A stretch of 6,098 bases of DNA, taken from the NCBI RefSeq assembly GCF_039594555.1, contig NZ_JBCNNF010000415.1, positions 1 to 6,098 of the forward strand, given 5' to 3'. The notes beneath the pieces were generated by a model. It saw nothing but the letters and a program-made list of their open reading frames with translations, did no database searches and was not told where the DNA came from. Shown here piece after piece: positions 1 to 5,517 of the stretch (position 1 is the first letter of the stretch; the number at the start of each line of letters is the position of its first letter). A program made the translations under genes and the position numbers. Source of the stretch: Inquilinus sp039594555 (GTDB lineage Bacteria > Pseudomonadota > Alphaproteobacteria > DSM-16000 > Inquilinaceae).

Positions 1-221
1 ACCTGATCGACGACGCCTCGGCGCTGGACCCGGCCTGGCTGGACGGCAAGGAGACGGTCGGCATCACCGCCGGCGCCTCCGCCCCCGACAGCCTGGTGCA
101 GGAGCTGGTCGAGACCCTGCGACGTTTTGGCGACGTCGAGGTCTCGACGCTGACGGGCGTCGATGAGAATATCCGCTTCCGCCTGCCATCCCAATTGACC
201 GCACCGGTGCCTGCCGAGTAG
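1..221 (+). CDS. ispH: 4-hydroxy-3-methylbut-2-enyl diphosphate reductase, C-terminal fragment
   Basis: The window opens inside this gene. The frame starting at base 3 gives 72 residues before the TAG at 219-221. IspH (LytB) is an iron-sulfur enzyme that reduces HMBPP to IPP and DMAPP, the last step of the MEP isoprenoid pathway, in the cytoplasm. The fragment carries the family's C-terminal signature: GITAGASAPDSLVQELV at residues 20-36, then the closing block DENIRFRLP near residues 56-64, which matches the E. coli IspH end as I remember it (VGVTAGASAPD..., EENIVFEVP). The cluster-ligating cysteines and the start codon lie upstream of the window and cannot be checked. The gene lies 49 bases ahead of hpnH on the same strand, so the two probably share a transcript; IspH supplies the C5 units from which squalene and hopanoids are built. 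The identification rests on a short but characteristic segment. Confidence 0.92.
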   Translation, partial: LIDDASALDPAWLDGKETVGITAGASAPDSLVQELVETLRRFGDVEVSTLTGVDENIRFRLPSQLTAPVPAE

Positions 222-260
222 GCAGTGTCGCTTGGCCCGGATTTCGGCCGACAGTCTTGC

Positions 261-265
261 GAAGG
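261..265 (+). promoter_or_regulatory. Probable ribosome binding site of hpnH
   Basis: GAAGG lies five bases before the ATG at 271. It is only a moderate Shine-Dalgarno match, but it supports that ATG over the upstream in-frame TTG at 232, which has no comparable purine-rich site at good spacing. Confidence 0.45.
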
Positions 266-270
266 TCCCC

Positions 271-1425
271 ATGGGCATCCCGCTTCAACAGCAGATCCGT
301 ATCGGCGCTTACCTTCTGAAGAACCACCTGATGGGCACCAAGCGGTACCCGATGGTTCTGATGCTGGAACCGCTGTTCCGCTGCAACCTGGCCTGCGCCG
401 GCTGCGGCAAGATCGACTACCCGGACGAGATCCTGAACCAGCGCCTGTCGGTGGCCGAGTGCCTGCAGGCGGTGGATGATTCGGGCGTGCCGGTGGTCTC
501 GATCGCCGGCGGCGAGCCGCTGCTGCACAAGGAGATGGCGGAGGTGGTGCAGGGCATCATCGCCCGCAAGAAATACGTCTACCTGTGCACCAACGCGCTG
601 CTGATGGAGAAGAAGCTCGACCAGTACAAGCCGAGCCCCTACTTCATCTGGTCGGTGCATCTCGACGGCGACCGCGAGGACCACGACCGGTCGGTGTGCC
701 AGGACGGCGTCTACGACCGCGCGGTAAAGGCGATCAAGGCCGCCAAGGAGCGCGGCTTCCGGGTCAACATCAACTGCACGCTGTTCAACAACGCCGACCC
801 CGAGCGCGTCGCCAACTTCTTCGACGACGTCAAGGCGATGGGCGTCGACGCCATCACCGTGTCGCCCGGCTATGCCTATGAGCGGGCGCCGGACCAGCAG
901 CACTTCCTGAACCGCCAGACCACCAAGCAGCTGTTCCGCGACATCTTCAAGCGCGGCGACAAGGGCAAGCGCTGGTCGTTCAGCCAGTCGTCGATGTTCC
1001 TCGACTTCCTGGCCGGCAACCAGACCTATCACTGCACGCCCTGGGGCAACCCGACCCGCACCTATTTCGGCTGGCAGCGTCCCTGCTACCTCCTCGGCGA
1101 GGGCTATGCCCAGACCTACAAGGAGCTGATGGAGGAGACGGACTGGGACAAGTACGGCACCGGCAACTACGAGAAGTGCGCCAACTGCATGGTGCATTCG
1201 GGCTATGAGGCCAGCGCGGTGAAGGACATGTTCCGCAACCCGCTGAAGGCCTTCATCGTCGGCATGCGCGGCATCCGCACCGAGGGGCCGATGGCGCCGG
1301 AGATCTCGCTCGACCGGCAGCGCCCGGCCGAGTTCGTGTTCTCCTCCCACGTCCAGAAGGCGCTGGAGAAGCTACGCCACACCCCGAAGGTCGCGGCCGC
1401 CAAGGGGGCCGGCGGCGGCAAGTAA
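271..1425 (+). CDS. hpnH: Adenosylhopane synthase, radical SAM (HpnH)
   Basis: The predicted protein has 384 residues, normal for the family. HpnH joins a 5'-deoxyadenosyl radical from SAM to diploptene, giving adenosylhopane, the first step in building the C35 side chain. The radical SAM motif CNLACAGC (CX3CX2C, residues 38-45) should hold the 4Fe-4S cluster, and GGEPL at 80-84 is the SAM-contacting motif. The C-terminal part has the additional-cysteine region typical of hopanoid radical SAM proteins (C255, C272, C303, C306; DUF3463-like). I chose ATG 271 because family members usually begin close to the block IRIGAYLLKNHLMG seen at residues 9-22, and because GAAGG precedes it; a TTG at 232 would add 13 residues with no family-like sequence. 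The product is used by HpnG, whose gene converges on this one and overlaps its last 54 bases. The tail from about residue 365 is lysine-, alanine- and glycine-rich and probably disordered. The family call is very secure; the reaction is known from studied HpnH proteins, not shown here. Confidence 0.97.
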   Translation: MGIPLQQQIRIGAYLLKNHLMGTKRYPMVLMLEPLFRCNLACAGCGKIDYPDEILNQRLSVAECLQAVDDSGVPVVSIAGGEPLLHKEMAEVVQGIIARKKYVYLCTNALLMEKKLDQYKPSPYFIWSVHLDGDREDHDRSVCQDGVYDRAVKAIKAAKERGFRVNINCTLFNNADPERVANFFDDVKAMGVDAITVSPGYAYERAPDQQHFLNRQTTKQLFRDIFKRGDKGKRWSFSQSSMFLDFLAGNQTYHCTPWGNPTRTYFGWQRPCYLLGEGYAQTYKELMEETDWDKYGTGNYEKCANCMVHSGYEASAVKDMFRNPLKAFIVGMRGIRTEGPMAPEISLDRQRPAEFVFSSHVQKALEKLRHTPKVAAAKGAGGGK

Positions 1426-2034
1426 GGCCTTCATCGCCGCGCTGCTCTGCCGCCCCAGGCGGATCAGCGCCGGCAACTGACCAGGGCTGCGGGCCAGGGC
1501 CCGCAGCACCGGCCCGATCGCCGGGCGACCCTCCGCATCGAGGCCGACCAGCGCCGCCGGCGGCAGGCCATGCGCCGCCGGGTCGGCCACGGCCCGCAGC
1601 ACGCCGAAGGGCAGCCCCGCTTCGGCCGCGGCTCGTGCCACGGCTGCGCTCTCCAGATCGACGATGACGGCGCCGCTGTCGCGGTGCAGCCGGACCTTGG
1701 CCGCGGCGGTGTCAACGATAACGTCGCCGCCCCAGACATTCCCTCTCACGGCGCCGGGCAGTGCGGCCACGAGCCGCGCCGCCAGCTCTGGATCGCAGGC
1801 ATAGGCGGCGTCGGCCGTCGCCACGGCGCTGCCGATCACCAGATCCCCGGTCACCAGCTCCGGCGCCAACCCGCCGGCGATGCCGAAGCTGAGCAGCGCC
1901 GTCGCCCCCTGCCCCGCCAGCTCGCGGGCCAGATGCTCTGCCCGGGCGGGATCGCTCGCCGAGCAGGCGACCAGCGGCGAGATCCGCCGCGCGATCTCCG
2001 CCTCCCGCGCCAGCCCGGTCAGGATGCCGAGCAT
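1372..2034 (-). CDS. hpnG: Adenosylhopane nucleoside phosphorylase (HpnG)
   Basis: The predicted protein has 220 residues and belongs to the PNP/UDP phosphorylase family (MTA/SAH nucleosidase-like). HpnG removes adenine from adenosylhopane, leaving a (phospho)ribosyl hopane that leads to bacteriohopanetetrol and aminotriol. Family marks are the N-terminal block MLGILTGLAREAEIARR, the glycine motif FGIAGGL at 50-56, VDLESAAVARAA at 125-136 with the substrate-contacting glutamate E128, and the late aspartate D151 (RAVADPA) at the place of the base-binding acid. The start is uncertain. ATG 2034 fits the usual family start, but it has no close Shine-Dalgarno site; an in-frame TTG at 2046 lies nine bases after GGAGG and would add four residues. 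The frame stays open to an ATG at 2142, but that extension translates a DNA repeat and is unlikely to be protein. The gene follows shc on the same strand after 349 bases, and its stop (TAG, 1374-1372) lies inside the 3' end of convergent hpnH. Confidence 0.92.
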   Translation of the reverse strand: MLGILTGLAREAEIARRISPLVACSASDPARAEHLARELAGQGATALLSFGIAGGLAPELVTGDLVIGSAVATADAAYACDPELAARLVAALPGAVRGNVWGGDVIVDTAAAKVRLHRDSGAVIVDLESAAVARAAAEAGLPFGVLRAVADPAAHGLPPAALVGLDAEGRPAIGPVLRALARSPGQLPALIRLGRQSSAAMKALLAAAGPLGGRDLRGVA

Positions 2035-2055
2035 CGGAGACGCCAATCCAGGAAT

Positions 2056-2060
2056 CCTCC
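2056..2060 (-). promoter_or_regulatory. Possible Shine-Dalgarno site of hpnG, formed by the repeat edge
   Basis: On the minus strand this reads GGAGG, followed by nine bases and then an in-frame TTG (2046-2044), or by 21 bases and the ATG at 2034. The spacing suits the TTG and is too long for the ATG. The site is the outer edge of the palindromic repeat, so the match may be chance in a G-rich element. Confidence 0.3.
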
Positions 2061-2094
2061 CCCTCCCCTCGCGGGAGGGGGTAGGGGGAGGGGG
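2056..2094 (+). repeat. C/G-rich palindromic repeat, copy 1
   Basis: This 39-base element folds on itself: CCTCCCCCT (2056-2064) pairs with AGGGGGAGG (2083-2091), and CCCCTC (2065-2070) pairs with GAGGGG (2075-2080), leaving a four-base loop and a two-base bulge. Its reverse complement matches copy 2 at 36 of 39 positions. Its 3' half (2073-2094) has four G-runs of 3, 5, 5 and 5 separated by one or two bases, a canonical G-quadruplex pattern on the plus strand. From memory, similar short elements, read in annotations as PPPPTPS-like peptides, are dispersed in some alphaproteobacterial genomes; I cannot confirm copy number here. Confidence 0.85.
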
Positions 2095-2181
2095 TTGTCG
2101 ATCGAAGGGCTCCCCGGCGGCCGGCCGAGAGCCCCGCTGCAATCAGGCCAAATCCGAAGAGACGGCGCTGTTCGGCGCGAG

Positions 2182-2220
2182 CCCCCTCCCCCTACCCCCT
2201 CCCGCAGGGGGAGGGGGAGA
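2182..2220 (-). repeat. C/G-rich palindromic repeat, copy 2 (inverted)
   Basis: This is the second copy of the 39-base element, in the opposite orientation. It differs from the reverse complement of copy 1 at only three positions, two at the loop junction and one at the end. It is also self-complementary, with TCCCCCTCCC on one side and GGGGGAGGGGGA on the other. The G-quadruplex-type pattern (four G-runs) is here on the minus strand, the sense strand of shc and hpnG, so it would be present in a read-through RNA. The two copies could also pair with each other across the 87-base spacer. Confidence 0.85.
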
Positions 2221-2281
2221 ATAAGAGGGAGCGGCGGTTTGCAGAGACCGCCTGGAATCGCGTTGGCGTGAGTCGGCTGGT

Positions 2282-2346
2282 GGTGGTTTCGAGAACCGGA
2301 GCGCAGCGGACGTTGGTCCGTGAGCACCGGAAGCGGAGAAACCGCC
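2282..2346. repeat. Nested stem-loop, REP-like intergenic palindrome
   Basis: Three pairings nest in 65 bases: an outer stem GGTGGTTTC (2282-2290) with GAAACCGCC (2338-2346), nine pairs including one G-T; a middle CCGG (2296-2299) with CCGG (2327-2330); and an inner hairpin CGGAC (2307-2311), loop GTTG, GTCCG (2316-2320). It begins 37 bases after the shc stop in the direction of shc transcription. There is no following T-run, so it is not a canonical intrinsic terminator. It could protect the shc mRNA 3' end or be a dispersed REP-type element. The sequence around the inner hairpin resembles palindromic intergenic elements I recall from other proteobacteria, but that is memory only. Confidence 0.6.
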
Positions 2347-2383
2347 ATCAGACGGCCGCGCCGGCGCGAGTCCGGGCGCTCTC

Positions 2384-4339
2384 TCACATCCCGACCTCGA
2401 CCCGGCCGCTGTTGCTGTCGCGCAGGCGGCGATAGCGGGACAGGGCCCAGGTCGGGAAGAAGGCCGGATAGCCGTGATAGCGCAGGTAGAACACGCGCGG
2501 GAAGCCGACCGCGGTGAAGCTGGGCTCGTCCCACAGCCCGTCCACGCGCTGATGTGCCGACAGCCAGGCGACGCCGCGCTCGACCGCCGGGTGCTTGGCC
2601 TCGCCCACCGCCATCAGCGCCAGCACCGCCCAGGCGGTCTGCGACGCGGTCGAGGTGGCCGGCGTCATCTCCGGCTTGCCCTCGTAGTAGCTGTCGCCGC
2701 TCTCGCCCCAGCCGCCATCCTCGCGCTGCTGCGAGACCATCCAGGCGACGGCACGGCGGATCATCGGGTCCTGCGGGTCGATGCCGATGGCGTTGAGGGC
2801 GCACAGCACCGACCAGGTGCCGTAGATGTAGTTGGTGCCCCAGCGCCCGAACCAGGAGCCGTCGGCCTCCTGCTCCTGCCGCAGGAACTCGACGCCGCGC
2901 GCCACCGCCGGGTCGTCCAGCCGCCGGCCGAGTTGCCCCAGCATGCTGAGGCAGCGCGCCGTGACGTCGGAGGTCGGCGGGTCCAGCAGCGCGCCATGGT
3001 CGGCGAAGGGGATGTGGTTCAGGTAGTGGTAGGTGTTGTCGACCTCGAAGGCCGCCCAGCCGCCATTCTTGCTCTGCAGCCCGACGATCCATTCGACGCC
3101 GCGGTCGATGGCCTCGCGGTAGCGCTCCGGGTCGGCCCGGTGCATGGCCATGACCACGACCGCGGTGTCGTCCAGGTCCGGGTAATGCGCGTTGTTGTAC
3201 TGGAAGGCCCAACCGCCCGGCCGCACGTCGGGCCGGCGCCAGGCCCAGTCGCCCTTCACGTCCAGCACCTGGCGCGGCACCAGCCAGTCCAGCCCCTGCT
3301 TGGCCCGCGCCACCGCCTCGGGGTCGTCGGATTCCAGCAGCGCATGCGCGGTCAGCGCCGTGTCCCAGACCGGCGACAGGCAGGGCTGGGCATAGGTCAC
3401 GCCGCCGACCGTGTCGACCAGCTTCTCCACCGAGGCCCAGGCGATCTTCAGGTCCGGATGGTCGTCCGGATAGCCCAGGCATTTGAACATCATCACGGAG
3501 TTGGCCATGGCCGGGTAGATCGCGCCCAGCCCGTCCTCGCCGTTCAGCCGCTCGGTGACGAACTCCACCGCCTTGCGGATCGATGTCTCACGGCGCGGGA
3601 AGAACGGCTCGACCGGCCGCAGCACGCCGTCCAGCCGGCGGAAGAACCGGCCCCAGAAGGTGCCGTCGACATGGACATGCCAGTTCTTCACCTGCTCCGG
3701 CGGCTCGACCATCAGCTCCTGGATCGACAGCGCGCCCGGATTTACCGGCCGGGGCTTCTTGGCCATGATCACCAGGAGCGGCACGATCACCGTGCGGCTC
3801 CAATACGACACCTTGTTCAGCTGGAACGGGAACCAGGAGGGCAGCACCATGATCTGCGCCGGCATCACCGGCACGGCGCGCCACGGCACCTGCTCGAACA
3901 GCGCCAGCAGGATGCGGGTGAAGACGTTGGACCGGGCGGCGCCACCGGCGGCCAGAATGGCGGCACGGGCACGGGCCATGTGCGGCGCGTCCGGGTCGTC
4001 GCCCGCCGCCTTCAGCGCGAAATAGGCCTTCACGCTGGCGCTGATGTTGAACGGCCCGTCATGCCACAGCGGCCAGCCATCATGCCGGTCCGACTGGATG
4101 CTGCGGATGTAGTCGGCCAGCTTCGCCTCCTTCTCCCGGTCGACCACGCCGAGGAAGTGCTTCAGCAGGATGTATTCCGCCGGAATGGTGGCGTCGGCCT
4201 CGAGGATGAAGGCCCAGTGGCCGTCCTGGCGCTGCAGGTCCAGCAGCCCGCCGACGCCGCGGCCGATCGCGTCGTCGAGGCTCGCGCGGGTGGGGCCTGC
4301 GAGGTCTTCGGTCTGGAAGGAAGGGCTGGAGATGGTCAT
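2384..4339 (-). CDS. shc: Squalene-hopene cyclase
   Basis: The predicted protein has 651 residues, full length for this family. Shc (HpnF) is a monotopic membrane enzyme that cyclises squalene to hopene and hopanol, the committing step of hopanoid synthesis. The catalytic DXDD motif is present as D388-L-D390-D391 in YPDLDDTA; the middle aspartate is the proton donor by analogy with the Alicyclobacillus enzyme. QW-type repeats that brace the double alpha-barrel are visible near residues 29-42 (LLDLQRQDGHW), 414-428 (LQSKNGGW), 483-500 (EADGSWFGRW), 531-544 (QQREDGGW) and 589-603 (HQRVDGLW). A hydrophobic segment at 183-193 (TVIVPLLVIMA) lies in the region expected to contact the membrane. The C-terminal block GFPRVFYLRYHGYPAFFPTW (612-631) is typical. 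I chose ATG 4339 because its ATGA overlaps the hpnB stop; there is no clear Shine-Dalgarno site, which fits translational coupling. The frame continues upstream without a stop through hpnB, but that is a shadow. Nothing looks broken. Confidence 0.98.
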   Translation of the reverse strand: MTISSPSFQTEDLAGPTRASLDDAIGRGVGGLLDLQRQDGHWAFILEADATIPAEYILLKHFLGVVDREKEAKLADYIRSIQSDRHDGWPLWHDGPFNISASVKAYFALKAAGDDPDAPHMARARAAILAAGGAARSNVFTRILLALFEQVPWRAVPVMPAQIMVLPSWFPFQLNKVSYWSRTVIVPLLVIMAKKPRPVNPGALSIQELMVEPPEQVKNWHVHVDGTFWGRFFRRLDGVLRPVEPFFPRRETSIRKAVEFVTERLNGEDGLGAIYPAMANSVMMFKCLGYPDDHPDLKIAWASVEKLVDTVGGVTYAQPCLSPVWDTALTAHALLESDDPEAVARAKQGLDWLVPRQVLDVKGDWAWRRPDVRPGGWAFQYNNAHYPDLDDTAVVVMAMHRADPERYREAIDRGVEWIVGLQSKNGGWAAFEVDNTYHYLNHIPFADHGALLDPPTSDVTARCLSMLGQLGRRLDDPAVARGVEFLRQEQEADGSWFGRWGTNYIYGTWSVLCALNAIGIDPQDPMIRRAVAWMVSQQREDGGWGESGDSYYEGKPEMTPATSTASQTAWAVLALMAVGEAKHPAVERGVAWLSAHQRVDGLWDEPSFTAVGFPRVFYLRYHGYPAFFPTWALSRYRRLRDSNSGRVEVGM

Positions 4340-5517
4340 GGGGACGGGTCTGACGGCTGACGGGACAGGGAAGCGCCGGGCTGGTCGTAGACGCGGCCCT
4401 TCCAGGCCCCGCCGATTCCGGCCCAGTGGCGCCGCGCCGAATCGATGGTGGCGCCGAGATACACCACCGCGGCGAGCGGCAGGAAGGGCGCCCACAGGGG
4501 TGAGCGCCGGTAGAAACGCAGCATCGGAACGTAGGTGGCGCTCATGATCGCCCAGGCGGCCAGGGCGAACCACCGGGCCGCCCCCTGCCCCAGGATGGTC
4601 AGGGCCGGCGGCGCGATGTAGGTGACGATCAACCCGGCCACGGTGCCGAGCAGCAGCCAGGGCGAATAGCGCAGCTGGGTGTAGGCGGTGCGGGCGACCA
4701 TGCGCCAGATCTCGCCGACATCGCCATAGACGCGCAGGCTCTCGGCCTCGTCGGTGAGGTCGAGGCGGATGCGGCCGTTGCGCTTCAGCGCCGCGGCCAG
4801 GGTGCAGTCGTCGATCAGCGCGTCGCGGATGGCTTCGATGCCGCCGATCCGGGCCAGCGCCTCGCGCCGCACCAGCATGCAACCGCCGGCCGCGCCGGCC
4901 GTGGCCTTGTCCGCCCGGTTCACCCAGGCGAAGGGGTACAGCATCTTGAAGAAGAAGACGAAGGGCGGCACCAGCCAGCGCTCGGCGAAGTCGAGGCAGC
5001 GCAGCCGCACCATCAGCGACACCAGGTCCAGCCGGTCGGCCTCGCCGCGCGCCACCAGCTGCGCCAGGTTGTTCGGCCGGTGGACGATGTCGCCATCGGT
5101 CAGCAGGATCCAGCGCGCCTCCGGCTCCAGCCGCTCCGCCGCCGCGACGCCCTGCGACACCGCCCACATCTTGCCGACCCAGCCGGGCGGCAGCGGCGCG
5201 CCGGAGATCACGGTCAGGCGGTCGGGAGCCCCCGCGGCCTCCGCCGCGGCCCGGGCGAGATCGGCGGTGCCGTCGGTCGACTGGTCGTCGACCACCACCA
5301 CCCGCAGCCGGCCGGGATAGGCCTGGCGCAAATGCGAGCCGACGGCGGCGCCGATGCCCTCGGCCTCGTTGCGCGCCGGGATCACCACGACGATGCCGGG
5401 CCATTCCGCCGGCGGCGGGGCGGCGGGCGCGGTTGTCGCCTCCCAGAACTGGCCCTGGGCCAGCCACAGCTTGAGCCACGCGACCAGGCTGGCGAGGGCG
5501 AGGACTAGGCCGATCAT
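4336..5517 (-). CDS. hpnB: Hopanoid-associated GT2 glycosyltransferase (HpnB)
   Basis: The predicted protein has 393 residues, normal for HpnB. It is a membrane-bound family 2 glycosyltransferase. An N-terminal hydrophobic segment (residues 2-20) is followed by the GT2 core: GIVVVIPARNEAEGIGAAV (41-59) for nucleotide-sugar binding, VVVVDDQSTDGT (73-84), the LLTDGDI acidic motif (138-144) where metal and sugar diphosphate would bind, and LIDDCTLA (234-241) with the likely catalytic-base aspartates. Hydrophobic stretches follow at about 183-198, 286-308, 315-333 and 341-357, suggesting several membrane segments at the C-terminal end, and a WKGRVY motif lies at 372-377. The closest relatives by layout are HpnB and carotenoid-type transferases; the donor sugar and acceptor are not known from the sequence. 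Both ends overlap neighbours by four bases (ATGA), with hpnA upstream and shc downstream. Family assignment is strong; function in hopanoid side-chain decoration is inferred from context. Confidence 0.94.
   Translation of the reverse strand: MIGLVLALASLVAWLKLWLAQGQFWEATTAPAAPPPAEWPGIVVVIPARNEAEGIGAAVGSHLRQAYPGRLRVVVVDDQSTDGTADLARAAAEAAGAPDRLTVISGAPLPPGWVGKMWAVSQGVAAAERLEPEARWILLTDGDIVHRPNNLAQLVARGEADRLDLVSLMVRLRCLDFAERWLVPPFVFFFKMLYPFAWVNRADKATAGAAGGCMLVRREALARIGGIEAIRDALIDDCTLAAALKRNGRIRLDLTDEAESLRVYGDVGEIWRMVARTAYTQLRYSPWLLLGTVAGLIVTYIAPPALTILGQGAARWFALAAWAIMSATYVPMLRFYRRSPLWAPFLPLAAVVYLGATIDSARRHWAGIGGAWKGRVYDQPGASLSRQPSDPSP

Larger units (their letters stand above)
2035..2383. other. Structured intergenic region between shc and hpnG
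   Basis: This 349-base stretch holds no convincing gene. Open frames that cross it read proline/glycine/arginine-rich repeat sequence and are not family-like. It contains two opposed 39-base palindromic repeats (2056-2094 and 2182-2220) separated by 87 bases, a nested stem-loop (2282-2346), and a perfect 12-base palindrome CGCGCCGGCGCG (2357-2368). A smaller stem, GGGCTC 2107-2112 with GAGCCC 2129-2134, lies between the two repeats. I see no T-run typical of an intrinsic terminator and no convincing -35/-10 promoter for hpnG on the minus strand. Whether hpnG is read through from shc or has its own promoter cannot be decided from the sequence. Confidence 0.8.

Noticed and set aside
64..1350. 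Minus-strand open frame of 428 codons opposite hpnH
   Set aside because: It is a low-complexity Ala/Val/Leu/Arg shadow, while the plus strand encodes a clear radical SAM enzyme.
2035..2142. N-terminal extension of HpnG to ATG 2142
   Set aside because: The extra 36 residues translate repeat copy 1 and are not family-like. The HpnG block begins at 2034.
1570..2271. Plus-strand open frame through hpnG and the palindromic repeats
   Set aside because: It is mostly antisense to hpnG and ends in translated repeat DNA (PPPPTPS-like). No family resemblance is visible.
2056..2346. Intrinsic (Rho-independent) terminators at the palindromes
   Set aside because: The stems are strong, but no T-run follows on either strand, so a canonical terminator is not supported.
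2035..2383. CRISPR array or small RNA gene in the gap
   Set aside because: There are only two repeat copies, they are inverted rather than direct, and no promoter-plus-terminator unit is visible.
2474..4360. Long plus-strand open frame (628 codons) antisense to shc
   Set aside because: It is a GC-rich shadow of shc, rich in His, Arg, Val and Gly with no recognisable domain. The opposite strand has a full-length cyclase with catalytic motifs.
4340..5479. In-frame upstream extension of shc giving a protein of about 1,031 residues
   Set aside because: The extension translates hpnB in a wrong frame into Arg/Gly/Ala-rich sequence. The Shc family start and the ATGA overlap place the real start at 4339.
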